Assembly (NCBI RefSeq): GCF_901709675.1
Contig: NC_051097.1
Location: 3,152,539-3,216,538, forward strand
Direction: 5' to 3'
Source of the DNA: Syngnathus acus
Taxonomy: Eukaryota > Chordata > Actinopteri > Syngnathiformes > Syngnathidae
Length of the DNA stretch: 64,000 nucleotides
Under the pieces are notes generated by a model. The model did no database searches and had not been told where the DNA came from. It saw only the letters and a program-made list of their open reading frames with translations. Made by a program: the position numbers and the translations under genes. This document shows positions 25,301 to 42,725 of this stretch, piece after piece (position 1 is the stretch's first letter; each line of letters opens with the position of its first letter).

Positions 25301-27091
25301 TCTTTGCCAGTGAAAACATCAAGGCAGGAGAAGAGCTTGGGTAAGAAATCTACTTTTTTCCCCCCATTATTACCGTATTTTTCGGACTGAAAGTCGCTCC
25401 GGAATATACGTCGCATCAGCCATAAAATGCACAATAAAGTGAAAAAAAAATCATATAAGTCGCTCCGGAGTATAAATCGCATTTTGGGGGAAATTTATTC
25501 GACAAAATCCAACACCAAGAACAGACATGAACGAGCAACAACAGGCTAAACGATACGGTATGCTAACATGACATAAACACAAACGAGAAGCTGAGAACGG
25601 GCTTGATGTAACAATAACAGTTATTCAAATAACTATAACATAAATAACACCTTTATCAAACCATCTGTGTCACTCCAAATCAATAAATCCATCAGAATCT
25701 TTGTCTTCCGTGTCACTTGAAAATAACAACAACAAAAAAAAAACACAGCTGTTGACGCCGGAAAGACTACGTGGGCCGCGGACGTCAGACTAGATATATC
25801 AAATAAATGAAGTATAAACAACAATTTTATTGAACCATCCGTGTCACTCCAAATCAATAAATTCATCAGAATCTTCGTCTTCCGTGTTACTTAAAAAAAT
25901 AAATAAAAAATAGCTGTTGACACCGGAACAATGTGCGTTGCTGACGTCAGACTAGATACGTATTTCAAATAAATGTGATATAAAAACAACAATTTTAACG
26001 AGCCACCCGTGTCACCCCAAATCATTAAATCTACCGGAATATTCATCCCCTGTGTAAAAAAAATAAAAAAATAAAATAAAATAAAATAAAAAAAAATAAA
26101 TAACAGCTGTCGATTCCGGACCTACGTGCGCGCTGATGTCAGCCTCGTTGTCAGATCTACATAGTAATAACTATATTGTAGCGTTACCAAAGTACCAGGC
26201 AAGACATGGGTTTGATAACCGGCTCTTTATTTCACAAATCAAGAGCTCAACATGTGAGCCAACACACGCAAGCGCCCTGGATCGCAATCCCCCGCCCACC
26301 CTAACCCTAACCCAAATCCCCCCGCTGCCTTCACGGCCTCCCTAGAAAATCGGAAACTACTGAAATCTAACAACATACACGTTGCTACTCTAAATAAACT
26401 ATATATCAAATAACTATAACATAAATAACAAGTTTATCGAATAATCTGTGTCACTCCAAATCATTGAATCTCCCGACTTCGGAAGTCAGTGAATGGAACT
26501 CATTGTCAGTGAGGCTCCAATTATTCCACAGCCATAGTGCGCCCTCATGCGGTTTAAAGTGAACATAACATGTGAAGTGATCAACTATACTAGTAAGTCA
26601 GTAAAGTGGTAATGATCAAGTAAAAATTTGTGAAAAAATTCACATATAAGTCGCTCCTGAGTATAAGTCGCCCCCCCACCCAAAGTATGAAAAAAAACGC
26701 TATAGTCCAAAAAATACGGTATTATTATTATTGCACACACATCCACATCTTGGAGCTACTTGTGGGCTTTAGTTGCCCATCTCTGTTGTAGCGGCTAAAG
26801 TTGTATGTAGCTGTCATAGTGAATATGATTACATGCATTCTTAATAAGAGGGCAATGTACACTTTTGACTATGCATTGCTTTCCTTTTACTCACTTCTCA
26901 GATTTAATTACGGCGACCACTTTTGGGAAGTGAAAAGCAAGGTGTTCAGCTGTGCATGTGGCTCCTCTAAGTGCAAGTACTCGGCTGCAGCCATGGCTTT
27001 GTTGCAGGCAGATAGCACACCAGAGAATCAGCAGCAGCCCAGCGCCTTGCCTGACACCAGCTCCTCCAACGGCCCCTCCAGCCCCTCTTAA
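508..27091 (+). CDS. ehmt1: EHMT1/GLP histone H3K9 methyltransferase, complete gene, 26 coding exons
   Basis: Euchromatic histone-lysine N-methyltransferase 1 places mono- and dimethyl marks on histone H3 lysine 9 in the nucleus, normally as a heterodimer with EHMT2/G9a. I joined 26 exons at GT-AG sites with matching phases; they total 3,846 nt and 1,281 residues against about 1,300 in human. Order by residue: N-terminal region with an HRARKTM motif (to about 210), an [12 protein letters not shown] block (about 295-310), acidic stretches (337-401), a Cys-rich segment with [13 protein letters not shown] (about 480-600), ankyrin repeats (about 710-990) including the Trp residues expected for the H3K9me1/2-binding cage, pre-SET (about 995-1105), SET (about 1105-1225) with GWGVR and NHMCEPN, and post-SET CxCxxxxC. 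Seen: motifs, splice phases, stop. Known: family function. Inferred: identity as ehmt1 rather than ehmt2, from the N-terminal motifs and the adjacent cacna1b. The a/b duplicate is undecided. Confidence 0.97.
529..4991 (+). other. ehmt1 intron 1
   Basis: A 4.5-kb intron. It contains the SINE-like copy at 1583-1905, a probable repeat fragment near 2440-2640 (CCTTGGCAGAGGTATGCACTC) and short poly-T runs. I see no conserved coding exon inside. Confidence 0.8.
1583..1905 (+). repeat. tRNA-headed SINE-like repeat, near full length
   Basis: The 5' part holds GGTTGCGGGTTCGATTC, a good RNA polymerase III B box. The body contains TGGAGTTTGCATGTTCTCCC and CGGTTTCCTCCCA. The 3' part holds the GGCTGGCAACCGGTTCAGGG segment, ending in an ATGG-rich tail. 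Other copies in the window: 30776-30990 (plus), 32485-32660 (minus) and 3' parts at 1-112, 8033-8115 and 29488-29640. Confidence 0.75.
4992..5079 (+). CDS. ehmt1: ehmt1 exon 2 (residues 8-37)
   Basis: Acceptor TTCCATTAG, donor GTATCA. The frame runs on from exon 1 and ends in phase 1. The product is hydrophilic and poorly conserved (starts PTGLAKGSN), as expected this far N-terminal. Confidence 0.8.
5345..5840. repeat. Probable old interspersed repeat fragments in ehmt1 intron 2
   Basis: GAAGTTTCACCTCTCATCCAAGG near 5408 and the mirrored GGTGAGAAATGAAACATC near 5562, then a GGTACCAATACC/GATACTAATTTGGTACC stretch near 5740-5790, resemble common teleost repeats. No ends or duplications are visible. 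Confidence 0.4.
6151..6202. repeat. (CTGT)n/(CT)n microsatellite
   Basis: About eight CTGT units grade into a CT run about 100 bp before ehmt1 exon 3. Confidence 0.85.
6294..6814 (+). CDS. ehmt1: ehmt1 exon 3 (residues 37-210)
   Basis: The largest exon, 521 nt, phase 1 in and phase 0 out (acceptor CACCCATAG, donor GTAAAT). It encodes a low-complexity hydrophilic region. SNGFILVKP (near residue 103) and the terminal HRARKTM match the EHMT1 N-terminus and separate this gene from ehmt2. Confidence 0.93.
6986..7168 (+). repeat. (TCCTC)n pentanucleotide array
   Basis: About 36 TCCTC units with a single T-for-C interruption near 7133. The tract is pure pyrimidine on the transcript strand and ends about 148 bp before the acceptor of ehmt1 exon 4. 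Confidence 0.98.
7317..7545 (+). CDS. ehmt1: ehmt1 exon 4 (residues 211-287)
   Basis: Acceptor GACTGGCAG, donor at CACACAG/GTTCC. Phase 0 in, phase 1 out. It encodes a Ser/Pro-rich linker beginning [15 protein letters not shown]. Without splicing at 7546 the frame would stop at 7560-7562, which supports the donor. Confidence 0.82.
7655..7803 (+). CDS. ehmt1: ehmt1 exon 5 (residues 287-336), basic [12 protein letters not shown] block
   Basis: It encodes the conserved [13 protein letters not shown] block and a following KKPKILRQ stretch, diagnostic of EHMT1 and probably a nuclear localisation signal. Donor GTATGT at 7804, phase 0. Two in-frame acceptors fit: GATGTAG (exon from 7655) and CTTCACAG (exon from 7667), differing by four residues. 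I list the upstream one. The intron before it is only about 110-120 bp. Confidence 0.88.
8033..8115 (-). repeat. Reverse fragment of the SINE-like 3' tail
   Basis: TCCATCAATCCATTTTCTATATCGCT...GTCGCGGGCGTGCTGGAG matches the reverse complement of the tail at 1-112. Confidence 0.65.
8590..8764 (+). mobile_element. Foldback MITE, 175 bp, TIR TACCGTAATTTTCGG
   Basis: The terminal inverted repeats are about 27 bp and start and end in TA (ACCGTAATTTTCGGACTATA against TATAGTCCGAAAATTACGGT). The interior carries repeated TATAAGTCGC motifs. A near-identical copy in opposite orientation lies at 9612-9783. Confidence 0.93.
8831..8956 (+). CDS. ehmt1: ehmt1 exon 6 (residues 337-378), acidic
   Basis: Acceptor CTCCTAG, donor GTAAGT, phase 0 both ends, 42 codons. 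[16 protein letters not shown] corresponds to the VNGE...DEDD acidic region of EHMT1. Confidence 0.9.
9115..9183 (+). CDS. ehmt1: ehmt1 exon 7 (residues 379-401), acidic
   Basis: A 69-nt exon, phase 0 both ends (acceptor TTCATTAG, donor GTAAGG). It encodes a Glu/Asp run ending GMESDL, so skipping it would keep the frame. Confidence 0.88.
9280..9379 (+). CDS. ehmt1: ehmt1 exon 8 (residues 402-435), Lys/Arg-rich
   Basis: Acceptor CGCCTCAG, donor GTAAGA, phase 0 in and 1 out. It encodes [15 protein letters not shown] and a basic tail, matching the SSESSIKKK...RKRRRRSRKK basic region of the mammalian protein. Confidence 0.9.
9535..9611. repeat. (TG)n-rich imperfect microsatellite
   Basis: TGTGTG alternates with TGCG and CGTG units, directly abutting the MITE at 9612. 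Confidence 0.85.
9612..9783 (-). mobile_element. Foldback MITE, inverted copy of 8590-8764
   Basis: Same TIR and TA ends as 8590-8764. Its reverse complement matches that copy along its whole length with only a few differences, mostly in homopolymer lengths. Confidence 0.93.
10242..10358 (+). CDS. ehmt1: ehmt1 exon 9 (residues 435-474)
   Basis: Acceptor CCCAAATGCAG, donor GTGAGC, phase 1 both ends. It encodes a hydrophilic linker ([16 protein letters not shown]... to DAPDDK) before the Cys-rich segment. Confidence 0.82.
10440..10883 (-). mobile_element. TIR element with a transposase N-terminal relic
   Basis: The ends ACAGGGTCCGGCAAAATGA and TCATTTTGCTGGACCCTGT are inverted repeats next to TA. 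On the minus strand a short open stretch ([15 protein letters not shown] near 10771) resembles the helix-turn-helix start of DUF4817-type mariner transposases. It decays after about 45 residues and no catalytic domain is present. Confidence 0.65.
11090..11262 (+). repeat. Degraded interspersed repeat (Tc1-end-like)
   Basis: GTTCGGAAAATATTCATAGCACTT...CATATTCTCATTTCAAAATGG...ACACCCCATCATGACAGC resembles a widespread fish repeat with GGAAAGTATTCA...CCCCATAATGACA motifs. A poly-A run closes it. Confidence 0.5.
11443..11720 (+). CDS. ehmt1: ehmt1 exon 10 (residues 474-566), Cys-rich segment
   Basis: Acceptor CTTTGCAG, donor GTAAGT, phase 1 in and 0 out. It encodes [31 protein letters not shown] and [13 protein letters not shown], all hallmarks of the EHMT/G9a Cys-rich zinc-binding region. 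The intron after it hosts a Tc1 remnant. Confidence 0.97.
11970..12722 (+). mobile_element. 3'-truncated Tc1/mariner transposon
   Basis: The left end TACAGTGCCTTGCGAAAGTATTCGG is a typical Tc1-like inverted repeat, with a second TATTCGGCCCC motif near 12163. A transposase start at 12354 follows. No right inverted repeat is visible, so the 3' part is lost. Confidence 0.88.
12354..12716 (+). pseudogene. Tc1-like transposase, N-terminal 120 residues only
   Basis: Opens [18 protein letters not shown] and keeps the paired-like helix-turn-helix ([20 protein letters not shown]) and the GRPSK-like hinge ([10 protein letters not shown]). It stops just after GRVARRKP, before the catalytic DDE domain, so it cannot be an active transposase. 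It lies in sense orientation in ehmt1 intron 10. Confidence 0.9.
12893..13125 (+). CDS. ehmt1: ehmt1 exon 11 (residues 567-644)
   Basis: Acceptor CCTGTGCAG, donor GTAAAT, phase 0 in and 2 out. It encodes [25 protein letters not shown] and [16 protein letters not shown], followed by RADTTTG. All are strongly conserved in EHMT1 and complete the Cys-rich module. Confidence 0.97.
13126..13442 (+). other. ehmt1 intron 11
   Basis: A short AT-rich intron with poly-T tracts near 13190-13255. I see no feature in it. Confidence 0.85.
13443..13640 (+). CDS. ehmt1: ehmt1 exon 12 (residues 644-710)
   Basis: Acceptor TTCTGTTCAG, donor GTATGT, phase 2 both ends. A variable linker ends in [15 protein letters not shown], matching the KETLESALIALDSEK segment before the ankyrin domain. 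Confidence 0.95.
13717..13799 (+). CDS. ehmt1: ehmt1 exon 13 (residues 710-738), ankyrin start
   Basis: Acceptor TTAATCAG, donor GTAAGT, phase 2 in and 1 out. It encodes [20 protein letters not shown], the capping segment of the ankyrin array. Confidence 0.97.
13903..14009 (+). CDS. ehmt1: ehmt1 exon 14 (residues 738-773), ankyrin repeat
   Basis: Acceptor ATATGCAG, donor [17 protein letters not shown] followed by [11 protein letters not shown] is a canonical ankyrin helix start. Phase 1 in, 0 out. Confidence 0.98.
14010..14479 (+). other. ehmt1 intron 14
   Basis: Unique-looking AT-rich intron sequence. I see nothing further. Confidence 0.8.
14480..14602 (+). CDS. ehmt1: ehmt1 exon 15 (residues 774-814), ankyrin repeat
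   Basis: Acceptor GCTTAAAG, donor GTCTGT, 41 codons, phase 0. [20 protein letters not shown] is an ankyrin unit, followed by YLLRAGAS. Confidence 0.97.
14753..14854 (+). CDS. ehmt1: ehmt1 exon 16 (residues 815-848), ankyrin repeat
   Basis: Acceptor CTACTCAG, donor GTCAGT, 34 codons, phase 0. [21 protein letters not shown] is an ankyrin unit ending INCQ. Confidence 0.97.
14855..15673 (+). other. ehmt1 intron 16
   Basis: An 819-bp intron of unique-looking AT-rich sequence. No repeat ends or conserved coding found. Confidence 0.75.
15674..15778 (+). CDS. ehmt1: ehmt1 exon 17 (residues 849-883), ankyrin repeat with aromatic cage
   Basis: Acceptor TCCTACAG, donor GTTGCC, 35 codons. [17 protein letters not shown] contains the two Trp and the Glu that in mammalian GLP/G9a form part of the methyl-lysine binding cage. 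Confidence 0.97.
15779..16539 (+). other. ehmt1 intron 17
   Basis: A 761-bp intron. Moderately GC-rich stretch at 15870-16050, otherwise unremarkable; no repeat ends recognised. Confidence 0.7.
16540..16694 (+). CDS. ehmt1: ehmt1 exon 18 (residues 884-935), ankyrin repeats
   Basis: Acceptor AATTTTCAG, donor GTAAGT, phase 0 in and 2 out. [13 protein letters not shown] supplies a further cage Trp, and [15 protein letters not shown] starts the next repeat. Confidence 0.98.
16695..17090 (+). other. ehmt1 intron 18
   Basis: A 396-bp intron; nothing recognisable besides a pyrimidine-rich end. Confidence 0.8.
17091..17261 (+). CDS. ehmt1: ehmt1 exon 19 (residues 935-992), last ankyrin repeat and linker
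   Basis: Acceptor GCCCTCCAG, donor at CTTCACAG/GTTTAT, phase 2 both ends. [19 protein letters not shown] is the last ankyrin unit; the rest is a divergent linker. The donor is fixed by phase, because the next exon must start in phase 2 to read [17 protein letters not shown]. Confidence 0.9.
17495..17639 (+). CDS. ehmt1: ehmt1 exon 20 (residues 992-1040), pre-SET start
   Basis: Acceptor TTATGTACAG, donor GTAAGT. It encodes [24 protein letters not shown] and [10 protein letters not shown], the start of the zinc-binding pre-SET domain. Confidence 0.96.
17739..17816 (+). CDS. ehmt1: ehmt1 exon 21 (residues 1041-1066), pre-SET
   Basis: Acceptor ACAACACAG, donor GTAAGG, 26 codons. [19 protein letters not shown] supplies five of the zinc-cluster cysteines. 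Confidence 0.98.
17817..18690 (+). other. ehmt1 intron 21
   Basis: An 874-bp intron. GATATTGGATATCAGC near 17931 looks like a fragment of an old repeat. No coding exon seen. Confidence 0.7.
18691..18806 (+). CDS. ehmt1: ehmt1 exon 22 (residues 1067-1105), pre-SET end
   Basis: Acceptor AACTTTTAG, donor GTAAAG, phase 0 in and 2 out. [19 protein letters not shown] completes the pre-SET cysteine pattern and leads into SET. Confidence 0.98.
18845..19098 (+). mobile_element. Non-autonomous hAT element, 254 bp
   Basis: Ends CAGGGGTCGGGAACC and GGTTCCCGACGCCTG are inverted repeats. It is flanked by a perfect 8-bp duplication ACCTAAAC (18837-18844 and 19099-19106), the hAT signature. An internal poly-A run of about 33 sits near 18930-18961. 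A second copy is at 29815-30041. Confidence 0.95.
19256..19360. repeat. Compound TG/GATA/TA/CA microsatellite
   Basis: GTGTGTGTGTATAC, a short GATA run, about 14 TA units, then CACACATACAC and GCGCGCGCACACAC. Confidence 0.93.
19963..20055 (+). repeat. Left copy of a flanking repeat, about 90 bp
   Basis: CATTTTCGTGAATCGTGTAA through GTTAGCCTCGGCGACT recurs at 21581-21665 with small differences. The two copies bracket the TIR element at 20357-21470. Confidence 0.8.
20357..21469 (+). mobile_element. TIR element, about 1.1 kb, with internal tandem array
   Basis: Ends TACCGTATTTTCCGCACTAT and ATAGTGCGGAAAATACGGTA are inverted repeats of about 30 bp next to TA. Both ends repeat GTGCGCCTTATAATGC-like motifs. 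The interior holds the 251-bp array below and no recognisable transposase. Confidence 0.93.
20610..21277 (+). repeat. 251-bp tandem repeat, about 2.7 units
   Basis: The landmark GATATGGAAGGGAAACATAGG begins at 20670, 20921 and 21172, exactly 251 bp apart. The units also share GATCGAAC(T/A)TTAGTC and GGCTGCTCCGTTAATGTTTC. Divergence between units is very low. Confidence 0.95.
21581..21665 (+). repeat. Right copy of the flanking repeat
   Basis: See 19963-20055: same CATTTTCGTGAATCGTGTAA start and CCTCGGCGACT end. Confidence 0.8.
22014..22678 (-). mobile_element. Long member of the TATAAGTCGC TIR family
   Basis: Starts CCCGTATTGTCCGGACTATA and ends CCTGAAAATACGGTA, with internal TATAAGTCGC motifs. 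On the minus strand around 22370-22500 an open stretch ends in [14 protein letters not shown] and a stop, also seen in the copy at 45917-47190. Confidence 0.85.
23139..23225 (+). CDS. ehmt1: ehmt1 exon 23 (residues 1105-1134), SET start
   Basis: Acceptor TAACCCAG, donor GTAAGT, phase 2 both ends. It encodes [20 protein letters not shown] and GTFVCE. GWGVR is the cofactor-binding SET-N motif. Easy to miss because it sits alone between two long introns. Confidence 0.97.
23226..24461 (+). other. ehmt1 intron 23
   Basis: A 1.2-kb AT-rich intron; I see no repeat ends or exon in it. Confidence 0.75.
24462..24540 (+). CDS. ehmt1: ehmt1 exon 24 (residues 1134-1160), SET
   Basis: Acceptor CTTGTCACAG, donor GTACAG, phase 2 in and 0 out. 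It encodes [14 protein letters not shown] and [10 protein letters not shown], the SET core. Confidence 0.97.
24541..25164 (+). other. ehmt1 intron 24
   Basis: A 624-bp AT-rich intron with no recognisable feature. Confidence 0.75.
25165..25340 (+). CDS. ehmt1: ehmt1 exon 25 (residues 1161-1219), SET catalytic core
   Basis: Acceptor GCCTCTCAG, donor GTAAGA, phase 0 in and 2 out. [20 protein letters not shown] contains the NHxCEPN motif (residues 1180-1186) that binds S-adenosylmethionine and coordinates zinc; GEELG ends the exon. Confidence 0.99.
25371..26721 (-). mobile_element. Longest TATAAGTCGC TIR element, about 1.35 kb
   Basis: Starts TACCGTATTTTTCGGACTG and ends CCAAAAAATACGGTA. The interior holds about three diverged tandem units, each containing GTGTCACTCCAAATCAATAAA and CAGCTGTTGACNCCGGA. 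On the minus strand they encode repeated [18 protein letters not shown] tails. It fills most of ehmt1 intron 25. Confidence 0.85.
26902..27091 (+). CDS. ehmt1: ehmt1 exon 26 (residues 1219-1281), post-SET and stop
   Basis: Acceptor [31 protein letters not shown] and SSKCKYS give the catalytic Tyr and the post-SET CxCxxxxC zinc site. A Ser/Pro-rich tail ends at TAA (27089-27091). Confidence 0.99.
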
Positions 27092-27935
27092 AAGTTGCCT
27101 CGCACCCAGCTTATTTCCACATGCGACACGTCTCATGGACCAACGTCCATATAAACGCTTTACAGATGAACTTGTACTGTATAGAAACACAACCCTTTGA
27201 CCCTTGGACAAACTTTTGTGATGGTGAACAAGATGCACAATCGGACCCCTGAAGAACGTACTGCTGAAATGAAGACATTCAAAACATCTTTACATTTCAT
27301 ATTTAACTTCACTGGGAAGAAGAACTTGGATTTTTGTTGTTACTGAGAACCATTCCTCCAAAGTCAGCGCATATGTTAATTTAGGTGAAAACAATTTTTT
27401 TTCCTTTAACATTTGAAAACTGCCTAACATTTTGGAGAAAGATGAATTGTGCAAAGGTGGGCTAATTTGAGAGTAAAGACAGGGTGCGATTCCTTGATAA
27501 GGTAAATTCAATGAACTTTAATGATGTTTGCTTGTTGAAGGAGAACTCAGTTGTAAGGTAAAATATCCTATTATTGAGGGAGAATGAATTTGACCAGATA
27601 AGGAGTAACGAAAATGGTGCTCTTCTTTTTAATGTACATGTTCATTACCTAGGTCATCATGGTTTGTAAAATAAGATAACTTGTTTTTTTTTTAATGTTC
27701 TGTTTTATTTCCAATTTTTTAATTGTACTTGTAGTGGTTCTGTTCATAATTTTCTTCCATGATTTTTCCAACATATCTTTAAGCATCGAGTGGAGCAGTG
27801 ACGGTTCTGCAAAATTTTAAATTCAAGAGAAAAAAAAAATGCACTTCCATTATTTTCTGTTACACATTTGTGGATCGTCAAACAGCATTTGAATTGGTTG
27901 TATCTTTTTCAATAAATTTACTACTAATGTGTTTA
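27092..27935 (+). other. ehmt1 3' UTR
   Basis: AT-rich non-coding sequence after the stop. The poly(A) signal at 27911 sets the likely end; the exact cleavage site is not visible. Confidence 0.7.
27911..27916 (+). promoter_or_regulatory. Poly(A) signal AATAAA for ehmt1
   Basis: Canonical AATAAA followed within 25-40 bases by GT-rich sequence (TAATGTGTTTATTCTG). Confidence 0.7.
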
Positions 27936-27963
27936 TTCTGAGCTGGCTCCCTACATTTCCCCT

Positions 27964-31405
<3,442 letters not shown>

Positions 31406-31520
31406 AACACATTTGAACCAAATACTTTTATGATTAAAAATCATTAAATCATCCATAAACAATATAAAGGCTATAATAATGTCCCAACATGGTCAATTGT
31501 GTTTTATCAATGGATATAAC

Positions 31521-31800
31521 CAGAGGCGTAGCCGAGCCGGGGCGGCGCCCCGGTTAGGACTCCCTGCGCCCCGGTTGAAAAAAATCGAGCTTTTTCGATT
31601 CTTCATTTTCATGCCGTTTTTTTCCTTTCGGTCTTGCGCGAATGTGCTTGCGCTATTCTATGTGCGCGATGTTATCCATTCACCGTTTGCCTCCCAGACC
31701 CGGATGTTGTTTTAGCGATCAGCGAACGGCGTGGGTGATGTTCGATTTTTTTTCCTGTGGGCGTGCGCCCCTGCTGGAAAAATTCCTGGCTACGCCTCTG
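31521..31800. mobile_element. MITE with CAGAGGCGTAGCC termini
   Basis: CAGAGGCGTAGCC and GGCTACGCCTCTG are 13-bp inverted repeats around 280 bp. Subterminal GCGCCCC/GGGGCGGCGCC motifs are also inverted. Flanks GGATATAAC and GGATAAC suggest a short imperfect target duplication. Confidence 0.82.
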
Positions 31801-32484
31801 GATAACAATACCAAAACACAAAGTTGACAAAAGACAAAATGACAGACAAATCGGGAAAAATGCTGTGGTTGTAGTCAGAACTCCCATGAATTATTAACTG
31901 TACCAAAATTTATATGAGCTCAAATATTTAAATGTTACCATTTAGGTTATCTGTTTATCCATCCATTTTAAACAATGCATGGGCTTCTATGACAGTTCAG
32001 ATTTTTTTAGCCTATAGTCAATACAAACTCTCCAATATGTTAACGTACCTCATACCATTGTTGTAATGTGTTAAATGAACCACTAGATGACACTATAGCT
32101 TGTGAAATTGTGAATGGTTTCTCCCAAAAACGAAACATGGTATGCAGTTCATACAAAACCGGTAACACAAATCTAGTTGCAAATGCTCTATGTACAAAAG
32201 TAGTAACATGTATGTATGTGTGCATTGATTTTGTGTAAGTCATACGAGCTAAATCTCCCACAATTGCTACTAAATTATATTCACTTAGAAACGAATCTTT
32301 ACAATTTTATTTTTAATTCATCAGCATAATCGCCACTAACCAATGTGCATAAAACAATTTCCACTGGTAAATAATGTTCCATAAAATGCCTTGTGGTGTA
32401 TGATGACTGTTTGTTACGCTGCAGTTTAATCATGTCAGACTACATAAGGGTATTGTGTCTACTTTGGCCATAGGATTAGGTTCA

Positions 32485-32660
32485 CTAGGTACAATTTGGA
32501 GCGCTCAATCAGCCTACCTAGGCATGTTTGTCGGAGGAAATGGGAGTGCCCGGAGTAAAGCCACGGAGGCACAGGGAGAACATGTAAAGTCCACACAGGG
32601 AGGGCCAGAGATGGAATTGAACCCTCAAAATTGTGAGGCAGACGTGCTAACCAACGCGCC
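32485..32660 (-). repeat. SINE-like repeat, reverse copy
   Basis: CAATTTGGAGCGCTCAATCAGCC through GAATTGAACCCTCAAAATTGTGAGGCAGACGTGCTAACCA is a reverse copy of the tRNA-headed repeat. A TTTA/TTAA simple repeat follows to about 32745. Confidence 0.78.
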
Positions 32661-32883
32661 TTTGTTTGTTTGTTTATTTATTTATTCATTAATTAATTAA
32701 TTAATTTATTTATTTATTAATTAATTAATTCATTCATTCATTCCAGAGATGGACATTTCAACATAGTGGCAGAAATGCTCTCTTAGCCCAAGCTTGTTAA
32801 CAGATTTTTTACACACAAACATTCACACCGTCATATTGAACTCGCGGTGTCGGCACACAAGACAAGCAAGTGTACCCCTACAC

Positions 32884-33279
32884 CAGGAGTGTCAAACTTA
32901 CTTTTGTCGCGGGCCGCATCATAGTCATAGTTTTTCTCAAAGGGCCATTAAAATTGTCAACCCAAACAAATGTATGAATGTCTCATATTGTATATATAAT
33001 ATAGGCTCCACAACAAACTGATGAATAACTAGTTTTCAAAACAGAGACTAATAAAAACTGTTCAAATATTTAAAAATTAAATATTTGAAAATAAAAATGA
33101 TTTAAAAAAAAAAGAATGGTAATAAAAAAATTGCTAACAATAGCTCTATTTTTTTTAAACTGAAAACAATTAGAAATTTTGGAATTGACATGAATTCGAT
33201 GCACAATTTGTTTTCGCGGCCACCTAAAATGATTTGGCGGGCCGTATCTGGCCCCCGGGCCTTGACTTTGACACCTGTG
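32884..33279 (+). mobile_element. Non-autonomous hAT element, 396 bp
   Basis: Ends CAGGAGTGTCAAACT and CTTTGACACCTGTG. Perfect 8-bp duplication CCCTACAC on both sides (32876-32883 and 33280-33287). GGGCCG motifs lie inside each end, and the interior is AT-rich with no coding. A sister copy lies at 53867-54193. Confidence 0.95.
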
Positions 33280-33509
33280 CCCTACACCATCAGTGTCTCC
33301 CCTTGTTAACAGATTATCTTGTAGCTGCAGGGTTTGCTTCTGGGTGTGTTCAGAAGTTTACGGCAAATGCATGATACCTTGTTGGTATCAGTCTCTGATT
33401 GTTTGTTGATTCTTTGCAAAAAAAACCCCACGAATTATTTTTCTTTTTTTTTGGTGCAAAACAATGGCGGAAGATGGGCCACACATTGACCCACTTGCCC
33501 ATAGAACGT

Positions 33510-33560
33510 TTAGAAAATGGATGGATGGATGGATGGATGGATAGACGGACGGACAGCAAT
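33510..33560. repeat. (ATGG)n microsatellite
   Basis: GGATGGATGG units grading to GACGGACGGAC. Confidence 0.85.
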
Positions 33561-33839
33561 AGATGGGTCCAAAGGTTAGTTGCACCCTCTGCCATTTAAT
33601 GGAGAAGTGTTTAATTGTTCTGCCTATTACTGTATATCACTGGAAAAGATACTAGATGACACATAATTCATTGTAAACGATAATATTCAGACTAAACGAG
33701 GCAAATGGAGTTATTTACATCGACAACTAATGCTGTCACTAATGGAGGCTGGGAATCAATCGTCGACACAGAACGTGGCAACGAGTTAACAAGATACGTG
33801 ATATAAAGAATGGATTCACTGACAATATTTTTATACCAC

Positions 33840-34480
33840 TAGAACTTCAGTAGCCGTGTGTTCTCCAGTCAAGCAGCAGACGGTGAAGGGAAGGAGCACT
33901 GAGCGCTCCGTTCTCCGATAGGTCCACTATGATCACGTGAACACTTGCTTATTCCACCGGGGGGACTCGTGGAGCCCTGAGCCGCCCCATACTCCCCTAC
34001 GCAGGGAGTGATCCAACACAAACCACACGACAACGCTCGCGTCAGATTTGGTCGTGTCATTGATGCTCGCAGCCAGGAAGAAGGTGCAAAAGGGATGGTC
34101 GTGTTGTTGGCTTGACCCAACCCTATCTAGAAAAAACGACATTTCAACTGGTGTTTGGCCGCAGCCACGATGCTGACTTGATGTGGAGACGTGATTTCTT
34201 TCCTCCGTGGATGCAACAGCTTCAATGAACAGATCTCATCTCCTCTACGCCTGGAGTTATTTTCTCATCTTTTTTTGTTTTGAACTTTTACATTTTGACA
34301 TTTTGGGGAGGATGAAACAGCGGAAAGAATTGAGCTTTAAATCACGTTCCAGTGCTTTTTCAAAGCTAGAAATACAGCAACTGTGCTGGTGGATGAAGTG
34401 CGTTTTGTTGTGATGCGTCTCTCTTCCATTTCCAATCAAACGACTTCGGATTTTAGCTGTTGGATCTGTGCTTTCCCAGA
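33840..34480 (+). promoter_or_regulatory. Probable cacna1b promoter and 5' UTR
   Basis: The stretch before the cacna1b ATG is repeat-poor and GC-richer, with CpG-containing islands and a TCACGTGA E-box near 33934. Several short upstream ATGs precede the main start. No TATA box is convincingly placed, so exact limits are unknown. Confidence 0.4.

Positions 34481-42725
<8,245 letters not shown>

Noticed and set aside
26299-26313. CCCTAACCCTAACCC telomere-like motif
   Set aside because: Only two and a half units, inside a MITE; too short to mean an interstitial telomere.
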